Below, piece after piece: positions 15,693-24,529 of a DNA stretch of 43,589 nt. Source of the DNA: Candidatus Stygibacter australis (lineage in GTDB: Bacteria > Cloacimonadota > Cloacimonadia > Cloacimonadales > TCS61); the NCBI GenBank assembly GCA_030765845.1, contig JAVCDJ010000179.1, positions 1-43,589 on the forward strand, read 5' to 3'. The position numbers and the translations under genes are program-made. Each line of letters starts with the position of its first letter. Within the stretch, counting starts at the first letter, position 1. A model generated the notes under the pieces. It searched no databases. It was not told the DNA's origin and worked only from the letters and a program-made list of their open reading frames with translations.

Positions 15693-16373
15693 TTAAATGA
15701 CCAGTTCGGTGGGAGTATTACCCATGAATACTTTTGTGCTGTATTTAATTGATTTTGTATTCATGCGCAGATCATCATCCGCCGATTGACCATTACTACG
15801 CTCGCGAAAGCGTACCTGTGCTTCCAGATTGATTCCAATTAAGCGTACATTACCATTATTATCAACTTTCAGTGGGGTGAAAGCCGAGTCATTATTTATT
15901 ATTCGATATTTTAGCACTCCGTTTATTCGCGTACTCCCTTCAGGGAATATCCATATATCTCGGGAATTAGTTAATGGTGATGAAAACATGGTTGCACCAT
16001 AATTACCACGAATCTTCATTGCTCCACTGCCATCGATAGAAACTTGACTCTCTATCGGAAACTGCGGATTTGTATCGATTTTCATGGTTATCGAGTTTCC
16101 ATTGCCACCTATTGTCGTTTGATTGGCGGATAATAATCCGCTCAATGCCTGACTGTTAGTATTGATGCCACGTTGAACATAGCCATATCGGATTGTCTCA
16201 ATCGCGTGAAAAAGATCATCCTGGAGTTTTGTGTACTCTTTTAAGTCCTGATAGGCTGCAGTGAAATTAAGCACTGACATCGCCAAAACTGCGAATACTA
16301 TAACTCCTAAAGGTAGCGAAGCAACTATGTCCGGTAACAAAATACCACTTTCGTTATGTATTTTATTAAACAT
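15693..16373 (-). CDS. Minor pilin, PilW/GspJ-like
   Basis: A 226-residue protein with a prepilin leader ending ESG (Gly10) and a mature N-terminus ILLPD, so Asp takes the place of the usual Glu5. The hydrophobic helix (about 16-36) is followed by a beta-rich domain. Its ATG shares a base with the stop of the preceding pilin gene (TAATG), indicating translational coupling. Family placement as PilW-like rests on order and size; sequence similarity alone is weak. Confidence 0.75.
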   Translation of the reverse strand: MFNKIHNESGILLPDIVASLPLGVIVFAVLAMSVLNFTAAYQDLKEYTKLQDDLFHAIETIRYGYVQRGINTNSQALSGLLSANQTTIGGNGNSITMKIDTNPQFPIESQVSIDGSGAMKIRGNYGATMFSSPLTNSRDIWIFPEGSTRINGVLKYRIINNDSAFTPLKVDNNGNVRLIGINLEAQVRFRERSNGQSADDDLRMNTKSIKYSTKVFMGNTPTELVI

Positions 16374-16846
16374 TAGATGCTACTCCTTTTCCAGTAGTAA
16401 TCTTCCTGTATCATTATACTATGGCTTTTGTTCTGAATACTGGTCATACTCGAGGTTGGGTTTTCTTTCCACCTGACATAAATCTTGACATAATCGCGAT
16501 TGTATCCTACTAAACCGTAGGGATTGCCAATTATTGATGATTCAATGGTCACGATTGCAGTGGTTAACTTACCCTTATAATTCTCCAGGGTTACAGATTC
16601 TGTTCCTGGTTGTACTCTTGGTCTCGAGTAAATACCATTACTCTTGTTGTTATACTTGATTTCCTCAAGGTAACCTTGAGCAATTAGCAAAGCACTGCGG
16701 GTATGATAATGCAAATCCGCCTGTGCCCGGGCGTATTCAATTGACATGAACAATCCCAGTATAGCTATTGATACTATAAGCGTCACCGCTAATACGTGAA
16801 TCAATCCAAAGCCAGATTCATTACGTATATCTACTATTTTATTCAT
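16373..16846 (-). CDS. Minor pilin, PilV/GspI-like
   Basis: A 157-residue protein with a class III leader ending NESG (Gly12), then FGLIH. Position 5 of the mature protein is His instead of Glu. The hydrophobic segment FGLIHVLAVTLIVSIAILGLF is followed by an AQADLHYHTRSALLIAQGYLEEIK helix, like PilV/GspI. It begins one base after the pilT stop codon and overlaps the next minor pilin gene by one base. Confidence 0.8.
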   Translation of the reverse strand: MNKIVDIRNESGFGLIHVLAVTLIVSIAILGLFMSIEYARAQADLHYHTRSALLIAQGYLEEIKYNNKSNGIYSRPRVQPGTESVTLENYKGKLTTAIVTIESSIIGNPYGLVGYNRDYVKIYVRWKENPTSSMTSIQNKSHSIMIQEDYYWKRSSI

Positions 16847-17902
16847 TTAGAAACCTACGCCGGTCGCAAACATCTTGGGATTATCTGCAACCTGTTCCGC
16901 TACGGTCCTATCGATCAATCCGTTCATTACATGATTGTATAATGATTGATCTACGGTTTGCATACCTTCTTTGGTCCCACTCTGGATTACTGAAGGTATC
17001 TGGTATGTTTTTTCTTCGCGAATCAGATTTCGCACAGCTGCATTAGCTATCATGATCTCCAGTGCAGGAATACGTCCATCAATATCTTTACGGGGTAATA
17101 GGGTCTGTGCCACTACTGCCTGCAAAGATTCTGATAACATGGATCGTATCTGCCCCTGTTGTTCTTTAGGGAACATGTCAATTATACGGTCTATTGATTT
17201 TGTTGCACTTGATGTATGCAGTGTTGCCATTACAAGATGACCTGTCTCTGCAGCAGTCAGTGCCAAAGACACCGTCTCAAGATCACGCATCTCACCCACC
17301 AGGATCACATCCGGATCCTCACGCAGGGCAGAACGCAATGCTGCAGTAAATGACCATGTATCATGACCTAATTCACGCTGATTTACCAGCGAATTCTTAC
17401 TCGTATGCACAAACTCGATCGGGTCTTCAATAGAAATAATGTGGCACTGCTTCTTCTCATTCACATGGTCTATCATTGTAGCCAATGTGGTTGATTTGCC
17501 ACTACCTGTCGGACCCGTAACCAGTATCAAACCTTTCTGGCGTAATGCAAGCCTTGATAATATCTCCGGAAGATGAAGCTCTTCCAAACTTTTTATCTCA
17601 TTCGGAATTACTCGAAAAGCACATGCCCTTCCATTCACTTGATGAAAGGCATTTACACGAAATCGAGTCTGATCATCCAGTTTTGTGGAAAAATCAAATT
17701 CCAGCCGTTCCATAAAAAGGGTCTTTTGACTCTCATTCATGGTTGAGAATATTAGCTCATCAACATCATCTTGACTCATTACTGGCATATTCAGCTTCTT
17801 CATCCGTCCATAAACTCGCACCATTGGTACGGAGCCAGCACTAATATGAAGATCCGATGCTCCTGCATCTGCTGTAAATTGTAGTAATTCCTTTATAGTC
17901 AA
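16847..17902 (-). CDS. pilT: Pilus retraction ATPase
   Basis: A 351-residue PilT-family hexameric ATPase that drives pilus retraction and twitching. Seen: N-terminal ASDLHISAGS motif, Walker A GPTGSGKS at 130-137, acidic Walker B DPDVILVGE at 196-204, His box TGHLVMATLHTSSA, and the C-terminal NAAVRNLIREEK segment typical of PilT (AIRNLIRE motif). There is no zinc tetracysteine. It starts 13 bp after the pilA stop, so pilin and retraction ATPase are cotranscribed, which is less common than a separate pilT. Confidence 0.95.
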   Translation of the reverse strand: MTIKELLQFTADAGASDLHISAGSVPMVRVYGRMKKLNMPVMSQDDVDELIFSTMNESQKTLFMERLEFDFSTKLDDQTRFRVNAFHQVNGRACAFRVIPNEIKSLEELHLPEILSRLALRQKGLILVTGPTGSGKSTTLATMIDHVNEKKQCHIISIEDPIEFVHTSKNSLVNQRELGHDTWSFTAALRSALREDPDVILVGEMRDLETVSLALTAAETGHLVMATLHTSSATKSIDRIIDMFPKEQQGQIRSMLSESLQAVVAQTLLPRKDIDGRIPALEIMIANAAVRNLIREEKTYQIPSVIQSGTKEGMQTVDQSLYNHVMNGLIDRTVAEQVADNPKMFATGVGF

Positions 17903-17915
17903 AGCTTGCCTCCGA

Positions 17916-18344
17916 TTAATCGATGTTTTCTTCTTCTTGCTCTTCCTGATCGATTCCGTAGCCGTGATACAAAGCTTCCTCTACATCATACCATACCTGT
18001 TTTCCTTCCCCTGCTGGAAAATCACTTGTAGAAGTACCTATGTACTTTGATGGGGGATTTCCGATAACTTCAAATTCCCAGTTCTTTTCGGTTGCGTTAC
18101 CTAATTTTGCGTCAATTAATGCATCTTCTACGGCATAACCTTCTGTTGTGCCAAATGTCTGATACTGTACACGAAAAGCACTACGGATTGCTGCGATAGC
18201 ACTCTGAGCTTCAGTAGCTCTTGCCTTGTTTACATAACTCATGTAAATCGGTACTGCGATTGCGGCAAGGATAGCAATAATTACTACCACTACCAACAAC
18301 TCAATCAAACTAAATCCTTTTTGGTTCTTGAACTTCATCAACAT
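17916..18344 (-). CDS. pilA: Major type IV pilin
   Basis: A 142-residue prepilin with leader MLMKFKNQKG and cleavage before Phe11; mature FSLIE has the conserved Glu5 needed for assembly. The hydrophobic helix to about residue 35 continues into an amphipathic helix (YMSYVNKARATEAQSAIAAIR), and a short globular domain of about 85 residues ends in an acidic tail (DQEEQEEENID). No cysteine pair is present. The Shine-Dalgarno GGAGG is 4 nt from the first ATG (18344) and 10 nt from an in-frame ATG at 18338, so either start is possible and the leader differs by two residues. It heads the pilus operon and is preceded by a sigma-54-like element. Confidence 0.95.
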   Translation of the reverse strand: MLMKFKNQKGFSLIELLVVVVIIAILAAIAVPIYMSYVNKARATEAQSAIAAIRSAFRVQYQTFGTTEGYAVEDALIDAKLGNATEKNWEFEVIGNPPSKYIGTSTSDFPAGEGKQVWYDVEEALYHGYGIDQEEQEEENID

Positions 18345-18394
18345 TCTTCCTCCTTATTGATGATACTTTCTTTTTTTGATATAATATATTCTAT

Positions 18395-18410
18395 AGCAGA
18401 ATATGTTCCA
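18395..18410 (-). promoter_or_regulatory. Sigma-54-type -24/-12 element of pilA
   Basis: The minus strand reads TGGAACATATTCTGCT, which fits TGGCACG-N4-TTGCW with the invariant GG and GC at the required spacing and three other mismatches. The element places transcription start about 40 nt before the pilA start codon. Sigma-54 control of pilA is known from Pseudomonas, Geobacter and Myxococcus. An AT-rich stretch just downstream could also supply a sigma-70 -10 box, but no good -35 accompanies it. Confidence 0.6.
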
Positions 18411-18690
18411 CTTTTCGAAATTCTCTTTAATTTTAATAGAAGTGAAATAATTTATCTATCTTTTTCATACCTTCACCTTCTTTCCAACACTCTAAGTTCA
18501 TATCTCTTATCTCCTGATGCCATTTAAGGGACATCTATGAAATGCTGTCAATAAAAATTTACTTTAAGTAGCTCTTGCCTGACTACTAATCCTCTCATTG
18601 ATCAGCTATACAATTTCCCGCTTTTATATATTTTCTGTCTATTATTTTCTTTACACCCTGTAAGTTTTGTTGACAATTTTGTAGACAATA

Positions 18691-18719
18691 AAAATGCCCC
18701 GTCCTTTCCAGAACGGGGC
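18691..18719 (-). terminator. Rho-independent terminator of the C25 protease gene
   Basis: The 7-bp GC-rich stem GCCCCGT/ACGGGGC (18696-18702 with 18713-18719) and a 10-nt loop are followed on the minus strand by ATTTTTATT. It is placed about 27 bp after the stop codon. Confidence 0.85.
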
Positions 18720-18745
18720 TGCTTCTATTTCCAAGGATAATTTTA

Positions 18746-21700
18746 TTACTTCATTAATACCATTTTTTTCGTAGTTGTATAATCACTGGTGCTGAACTTA
18801 TAAAAATATACACCACTACTTACAGGTTTTCCGGAATCATCTCTACCCTGCCAGATTACTGAGTGCTCACCAGCTTCCTGAGTTCCTGAAATAAGAGTTT
18901 TTACGATTTGTCCACGGATATTATAAATAGTTAAATTTACTATTCCCGCTTCCTGCATATTAAACTTGATATCTGTTACAGGATTGAATGGGTTAGGATA
19001 ATTTCCTATATCAAAAGCTGAACTTACTTCATCTTCATCTGTCTCTATGGGTTCGAGAACTTCCACGGTAACTGGAATTCTGGTTTCCAAACGGTTATCA
19101 GTGATAACTATCTCACACTCATGTAAACCTATTTCCATGTCCTCGGTATTGATAGTAACATCGATAATTGAGGCCTCACCATAACCAAGTTCACCTTCTA
19201 TCTCACTTAACAATATCCAGCTCAGAGGATATGTCATCTCAATCTCACCAAACAGATCATGAGGTTCTTGACCATAGCCATCGCCATTTATACGCCATTC
19301 AAGGATCATGCCACCAGTATAACCAGGATTGATCTCAATATCTATATCACAAGTTGCTGTTTCTCCATCACGCAATCTGCCATATCCATTTTGTGTCTCA
19401 CCATACCAGTTTACGTCAACTCCGTCTCCACTTACGCCGTCCCATTCCAAAGGTCCGCCAGAGCCACCCACAAAATCAGTTACTCCGGTTATATTCACTC
19501 CATCAGGAAAACCTATCATTAATCCCTGTACCCATTCATCATCAACGCTGTTATTAGTAACGCTGAATGTCCAGGTGATTATCTCGCCGGGTTCAAAATG
19601 ATGTGTATTACAGGTCACTTCTGAGTTTTCAATACTTCTTCCAGTAACTGCTTCTGTACGTAAACTGTAAAATACGGGATCTGTGCGGTAATTGGAGATT
19701 TCTATCTGATCTTCTCCGTTTTCTCCCCGAATGATCTCAAAATTAAGGTCCCCCGGAGTGATCCAAAGTCCTGGAGGTGCATAACTCGCCAGCATATAAA
19801 TTTCTATCCACTCTGCTTCATCACAGCTCATCGTTACTGTTACTTCAAAGGGATGACCAAAATTAATATCATCAGATACATCAAAACTAAAAATATCTTC
19901 CAGATTTAAAAGTTCCTCTGATGCTACATCACCTAATACTTCTTCTCCATCAGTTATCGTGATATACTCATCATCAATAGCAATACTCACTACAGTATTT
20001 GTTGCCTGCTCGCTACCAAGGTTTTCGATATTAAGGCTAATCTCCACTGTATCACCAGCATCGATCACGTCATCACCATTGCTGTTAATATCAAAGGAAT
20101 GTAAAAGTAGATATGGACCTTCATTAGGCAGCAACTGAATAATCTCTTCAGAAGTAATTTTATTATAGGCAGTAATTACAAGATCAAGGTCTGCCGGCAT
20201 GGCAGGAGTATTTGTCATATCAATCACAAATTCTCCATTCTCATCAGCATATCCATTATCAATTATCATTCCTTCATAACTCAGGCAATACATGGCTCCA
20301 GGTGCATCCGTAACTACTTCAAAATCTGGTAAACCAATAAATGCTGTAGGCAGATGCTCGATTTCCATTGCCAAAGGTGTCATTGTCCTCACCTGCAATG
20401 ATGGATCTCCAAATATATGCCAGGTCTTTGCCATGGCAACATCACCACTTTCGTCGATCATATATGATACACCATTAAACCATAATCCACCTAAGGTGTT
20501 CAATTCATCTGCAATCATCAAATCTATCGATTCGTCCTGTGCATACATAGGTGGTGCCCAGCTTTGATTAATTGAAGACGCAAAAATTGCAGTAGCTCCT
20601 GTAGGTGCATCACCATTAGTAGCACGCATCCAGGCTTCAGCAAAACAGGTAGTAGACGTAAAATTACCATTTACACAGGCAATAGAACTTATAAAGGGAA
20701 GCATATAATCATTTGTAAGGGCATTCACATGAGTATTAGAAAATCCTGTAGATACCCAGCTCGTATTAGAGCCGTGACCACAATAATTGATTATTCCGCG
20801 ACCTTCATTTAAGGCATTTGCCACCATTGTAGCATTTCCGCCATTAGTATCATATATCTCATCTACTTCCAGATATCCATAATCTATAAGATCATCACGG
20901 ATATATCCTATATGCACGTAATCTGCTTCTCCATAATGTCCTTGACCAGATCCCTGAGAAGAAGCTATTCCTACACCCTTCTGCATCCAGTCTCCATCTA
21001 TTACATCACGCTCATAATATACTGACCGCTCAACTTGAGTTTCCACCTGTGCTTCTGTCTCAGCGGAAAATCTGCCTATAAATATCTCTGAATAATTATC
21101 ATTTCCCTCTAAATAAGTGTATTGAGGATCTCCACCAGCTCCTGAATAACTCTTGGTTGCTAATTGCGTGCCATCTCCAACTAAAAGTATCCACACAAGT
21201 CCATCTCCAGCTTCATATTCTGAAGTAATAAAATTCTGAATACTTGTAGAATTATTACCGATAACACTCACATCTTCCAATGTGGTTGGAATTCCCTTGG
21301 CATTTTTCCAGTCCACAAAAGGCTGCATCTCATCCATAAAATCAGGATAACTGATCACGATCATTCTGCCTGCTGTCTCACTTATCTGATCATAACGGGT
21401 TGTTGAGATATATTCATTCCAGTTTATAAATTCTCTTTCATATAATGTTACGAATTCCGGACGGAAAGAAATATGACTTTCTTTAATATTTACCGTATCT
21501 GTGCCAATATTGACTATGGAAAAAGTAACATTTGTGTACACCCGCAGTATTCCACTTACAGGATTATACTGCATCGGCATTATATTAACCGCTATCCCAC
21601 GCACATCTCTAAATATATATGGTGTCTGTAAACTGGCAATGCTTTCTGGATAAAAGGCATCTTCAGTATATTGTGCACCAAATTCAAAAGGAACTGTGGA

Positions 21701-22075
21701 AGGATCAATACTACGAGACATTATCCCCCTGCTGGGAGCAATATTCATCTCATATTCCACATATTCGCTTGATATGACATTAACTTCCATCAATCCAGCA
21801 TCTGATATTGCCAGATTACGCACTATACGAGCTACTTCTGGACTTCCGGCTTCACTTGTACGACTCTCTCCATTTAATCCTACACGCCAACACGTCTCGC
21901 CATCGATCATTACAGCTTCACGATTAAAACTGCCTAATTGCAGCTCTAATTCACTGGAAGCTTCATTTGAATTGATTACGTTTACGCTTAATCCATTGCC
22001 ATTGATCTCTATTACCTCAGCGTTTATAACTAAGGTTAAGAAAATTATGAGTAAAACAAGTAATGATTTTTTCAT
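18746..22075 (-). CDS. Secreted gingipain-like C25 cysteine protease with sorting domain
   Basis: About 1109 residues from the ATG at 22075, chosen over an in-frame start at 22117 because GGAGG lies 6 nt before it and it gives a clean signal peptide (MKKSLLVLLIIFLTLVINA). A propeptide-like region (about 25-210) is followed by a peptidase C25 domain. The catalytic dyad is His434 in NYCGHG and Cys467 in IACVNG; the 33-residue spacing is the same as His211/Cys244 in gingipain RgpB. Then come beta-sandwich domains and a C-terminal FlgD/type-A-like sorting domain (YPNPFNP, YNIRGQIVKTL, SSGVYFYK). The protein is probably exported and retained at, or released from, the surface. A terminator follows it. 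Confidence 0.92.
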   Translation of the reverse strand: MKKSLLVLLIIFLTLVINAEVIEINGNGLSVNVINSNEASSELELQLGSFNREAVMIDGETCWRVGLNGESRTSEAGSPEVARIVRNLAISDAGLMEVNVISSEYVEYEMNIAPSRGIMSRSIDPSTVPFEFGAQYTEDAFYPESIASLQTPYIFRDVRGIAVNIMPMQYNPVSGILRVYTNVTFSIVNIGTDTVNIKESHISFRPEFVTLYEREFINWNEYISTTRYDQISETAGRMIVISYPDFMDEMQPFVDWKNAKGIPTTLEDVSVIGNNSTSIQNFITSEYEAGDGLVWILLVGDGTQLATKSYSGAGGDPQYTYLEGNDNYSEIFIGRFSAETEAQVETQVERSVYYERDVIDGDWMQKGVGIASSQGSGQGHYGEADYVHIGYIRDDLIDYGYLEVDEIYDTNGGNATMVANALNEGRGIINYCGHGSNTSWVSTGFSNTHVNALTNDYMLPFISSIACVNGNFTSTTCFAEAWMRATNGDAPTGATAIFASSINQSWAPPMYAQDESIDLMIADELNTLGGLWFNGVSYMIDESGDVAMAKTWHIFGDPSLQVRTMTPLAMEIEHLPTAFIGLPDFEVVTDAPGAMYCLSYEGMIIDNGYADENGEFVIDMTNTPAMPADLDLVITAYNKITSEEIIQLLPNEGPYLLLHSFDINSNGDDVIDAGDTVEISLNIENLGSEQATNTVVSIAIDDEYITITDGEEVLGDVASEELLNLEDIFSFDVSDDINFGHPFEVTVTMSCDEAEWIEIYMLASYAPPGLWITPGDLNFEIIRGENGEDQIEISNYRTDPVFYSLRTEAVTGRSIENSEVTCNTHHFEPGEIITWTFSVTNNSVDDEWVQGLMIGFPDGVNITGVTDFVGGSGGPLEWDGVSGDGVDVNWYGETQNGYGRLRDGETATCDIDIEINPGYTGGMILEWRINGDGYGQEPHDLFGEIEMTYPLSWILLSEIEGELGYGEASIIDVTINTEDMEIGLHECEIVITDNRLETRIPVTVEVLEPIETDEDEVSSAFDIGNYPNPFNPVTDIKFNMQEAGIVNLTIYNIRGQIVKTLISGTQEAGEHSVIWQGRDDSGKPVSSGVYFYKFSTSDYTTTKKMVLMK

Positions 22076-22194
22076 CCTTACCCTCCGATTTATTTCTATT
22101 CTTTTCTCATACTCCATTATTTAAGCATAATTCATTCCAATACTTGCAATACTCCTGCTAAATATTCTCCCAGGATATTATTATTTTTTTGTAA

Positions 22195-22596
22195 TTATTG
22201 CTTTTCGTCTGGTGCGATCCCTCTTTCTAATAATACCTTGGCAATTTCTTCCGTCGGATAATATCCAATGTGACGATGGAATTCTTTGCCCTCAGAGTCA
22301 AGGAATATCTGTGTAGGGATCATCTTTATTCCATATTCACCTGAAAGTTTTTTTTCCTCATTTACATTGTGAAAGATCACTTCCACCTTATCCCCATAAT
22401 CTACTCGAACTTCTTCCATCACCTTTTCCATCATCTTGCAGGGTATGCAGGTGGTTGAGCCAAATTCCAAAAATGTCACCACTGGCTTTGCCACACTCAA
22501 TGTATCCTGCATTACTGTGTCCTGTATTGCAACTTCCTCAGACCATAAAACAGCAGCCATTATAAATAATAAGACCAGTAATATTATCTGCCTCAT
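22195..22596 (-). CDS. Exported thioredoxin-like protein
   Basis: A 133-residue protein with an N-terminal signal peptide (about residues 1-18) and a thioredoxin fold: redox motif C50-I-P-C53, central GIKMIPTQIFLD with the cis-Pro, and a C-terminal helix. It is likely periplasmic, receiving electrons from the CcdA-like protein encoded just upstream (12 bp gap). RBS AGGAG precedes the ATG. Confidence 0.88.
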   Translation of the reverse strand: MRQIILLVLLFIMAAVLWSEEVAIQDTVMQDTLSVAKPVVTFLEFGSTTCIPCKMMEKVMEEVRVDYGDKVEVIFHNVNEEKKLSGEYGIKMIPTQIFLDSEGKEFHRHIGYYPTEEIAKVLLERGIAPDEKQ

Positions 22597-22608
22597 CTCT
22601 TATCTCCT

Positions 22609-23304
22609 TTAAAATACATTTTTTATCACATTAAATATTCCGGCTATTATCAGTAATATTCCGCTTATCCTCCGAATATAGGTCGTACCGGATGACTGAT
22701 TATTCCAGCGCAGCAGTTTCTTGATAACTTCCAGAAATCCTCCTGCTCCTGCGATTATACCGCAATGACCAATAATAAATGCCAGCACCAGTCCAATACT
22801 GAATAAGGGCATACTCTCAAAACTGCTGATGCTGATGCTCAGCACTGGTGCCATAAAGGCAAGGGCACAAACTCCCAGTCCTATCCCTAATAATAGCCCT
22901 AGATAAAATCCATTCCAGTAACGATTTTTGGTTATCCGCCGGTCTATCATTTCCATTCCAATACTAAAGGGCAGCAGTTCCAGAAAATATAATCCTGCAA
23001 GTACCAGCAGTAAACTCACGAATATCTGAAAAATTATCTGTACTGGACCCAGCAGTATCCCCACCAGAAAAGATAAAACTGCCATCAACACTAAAGTAAC
23101 CAGTATACCCAAAGAAAAAAACAATCCTATAATAAATCCTTCCCTGGGCTTCAGACCTTCCTGACGGTTTATATATGCTATCACCAGCGGTATGCTCGAT
23201 AGATGACAGGGACTTAGCAATACGCTCATGATCCCCCAGACCAGTGAAGCAAAAATCGCCCCTACTGGTGCTCCATATAGTGCCGCAGCAATATTCTCAA
23301 GCAT
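22609..23304 (-). CDS. CcdA/ArsG-like membrane thiol transporter
   Basis: A 231-residue polytopic membrane protein with about six helices. Two conserved Cys lie in CcdA/DsbD-like contexts: LLSPCHLSSIPLV near residue 33 and GLGVCALAFMAPVL near residue 145, each followed by Pro. CcdA-type proteins carry reducing power across the membrane to exported thioredoxins. The SPCH variant and the neighbours also fit the ArsG-type branch of this superfamily, annotated as organoarsenical efflux. Starts 2 bp after the small thioredoxin gene. Confidence 0.85.
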   Translation of the reverse strand: MLENIAAALYGAPVGAIFASLVWGIMSVLLSPCHLSSIPLVIAYINRQEGLKPREGFIIGLFFSLGILVTLVLMAVLSFLVGILLGPVQIIFQIFVSLLLVLAGLYFLELLPFSIGMEMIDRRITKNRYWNGFYLGLLLGIGLGVCALAFMAPVLSISISSFESMPLFSIGLVLAFIIGHCGIIAGAGGFLEVIKKLLRWNNQSSGTTYIRRISGILLIIAGIFNVIKNVF

Positions 23305-23306
23305 AG

Positions 23307-23543
23307 TTATTCACTTCCCAGCAGTTTTTCCAGTTCCTTATCCTTAAGTACCTTACCTGTTGATACCACTTTATTATTCACCACCAATGCCGGGGTGCTC
23401 ATCACACCATAACCGATTATTCTCTCAATATCACTTACATGCTCAATGTCTGCTGCAATTTGCAGCTTCTCCACTGTATCCCTCACATTCTTTTCCAATT
23501 GATGACACTTCTTGCAACCACTTCCTAAAATTTTGATTTCCAT
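23307..23543 (-). CDS. Small glutaredoxin-like redox protein
   Basis: A 78-residue cytoplasmic thioredoxin-fold protein of the redox-active disulfide protein 2 (TM0996/MTH895-like) family: C10-K-K-C13 after a short beta strand, cis-Pro in GVMSTPALVVNNKVVSTGKV. It is a plausible electron donor for the neighbouring CcdA-like protein and permease. Length is typical. RBS GGAG is present. Confidence 0.9.
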   Translation of the reverse strand: MEIKILGSGCKKCHQLEKNVRDTVEKLQIAADIEHVSDIERIIGYGVMSTPALVVNNKVVSTGKVLKDKELEKLLGSE

Positions 23544-23563
23544 AATTTATTACTCCTTATATA

Positions 23564-24529
23564 TTATAAATATTGATATATCGCATTAAATAAATAGCCC
23601 ACCAGAATTATCCCAATTCCCGTGATCACTAAAAAAGCCCCTATCAGCTTCACCTTGATCACCTTCCGCAGGATTATCATTTCCGGCAGTGATAATGCCG
23701 TCACTGCCATCAGAAATGCCAGTGCGGTTCCTAATCCCACTCCTTTTCCTATCAATGCCTCAGCAATCGGAATTGCCCCCAAAGCATTGGAATATAAGGG
23801 AATTCCACATATCACCGCAACTATCACTGCTAAAGGATTTTCTGGTCCCGCATAGCGTGCCAGTATTTCCTCAGGTGCCCAGCCGTGAATTGCCGCCCCT
23901 ATTCCTATACCTATTAATAAGTATATCCAGATACGTCCCACGATCTCCTTCAATTGCGACAGGGCAAAGGCAAATCGATCCTTTTGATTCTGCTTGATCT
24001 CTTCACCAACCCCCATTTGCAGCTTCCACACATATTCTTCCACATATCTTTCCAGCTTAAGCCTGCCGATCAAATATCCACCCAAAGTGCCGATCAGCAC
24101 TCCGCACACTACATACAGAAGAGCTGTCTTCACTCCAAAGGATGCCAGCAAGATCACAAATGCCGCCTCATTTACTATTGGTGAGGTGATCAAAAATGAA
24201 AAAGTTACCCCCAGTGGAATTCCTCCTTCCACAAAACCTATAAATAAAGGTACCGATGAACATGAACAAAAGGGTGTTACTATCCCCAGCAGCGAAGCCA
24301 TGAAGTTTGCCTGAATACCGCGAAATTTGCTCACTATCCGGCGAGTACGCTCCGTCTGAAAATAGCTCCGTACATAAGAGATCAAAAAGATCATCAGCGA
24401 TAACAGGATCAATATCTTGATCACATCATAAAAAAAGAAATGTACACTCCCTGCCAGATTACTGCCTCGCTCCAGTCCAAATACATTCTCTACCAGCAGC
24501 CAGATAAGATTTTCTAACCACTTGAACAA
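23564..24529 (-). CDS. Permease with CSCSSVP motif, ArsP/DUF318 family
   Basis: A membrane protein of about 321 residues with roughly eight helices in two halves. It has TPFCSCSSVPLFIGF in the first half and GIPLYSNALGAIPIAEAL in the second, the signatures of the DUF318 permease family (ArsP-like). Some members export organoarsenicals or metals. The longest reading begins with TTG at 24556, but AGGGGG lies 6 nt before an in-frame TTG at 24529, inside the end of arsR. That start overlaps arsR by 16 bp and implies translational coupling. Substrate is not determined. Confidence 0.85.
   Translation of the reverse strand: MFKWLENLIWLLVENVFGLERGSNLAGSVHFFFYDVIKILILLSLMIFLISYVRSYFQTERTRRIVSKFRGIQANFMASLLGIVTPFCSCSSVPLFIGFVEGGIPLGVTFSFLITSPIVNEAAFVILLASFGVKTALLYVVCGVLIGTLGGYLIGRLKLERYVEEYVWKLQMGVGEEIKQNQKDRFAFALSQLKEIVGRIWIYLLIGIGIGAAIHGWAPEEILARYAGPENPLAVIVAVICGIPLYSNALGAIPIAEALIGKGVGLGTALAFLMAVTALSLPEMIILRKVIKVKLIGAFLVITGIGIILVGYLFNAIYQYL

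Larger units (their letters stand above)
18345..18745. other. Intergenic region between C25 protease gene and pilA
   Basis: About 400 bp without a gene. It holds the terminator of the upstream protease gene at one end and the pilA promoter region at the other. The middle (about 18430-18670) is AT-rich with no recognisable element; an enhancer-type site for a sigma-54 activator would be expected here, but no clear inverted repeat is seen. Confidence 0.6.

Noticed and set aside
22076-22117. Upstream start for the C25 protease
   Set aside because: It would put 14 charged residues before the signal peptide and lacks a ribosome-binding site as good as the GGAGG before 22075.
22195-22596. ArsF-type nitroreductase subunit
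   Set aside because: The neighbours invite this name, but the sequence is a plain exported thioredoxin with CIPC and cis-Pro, so the general call is safer.
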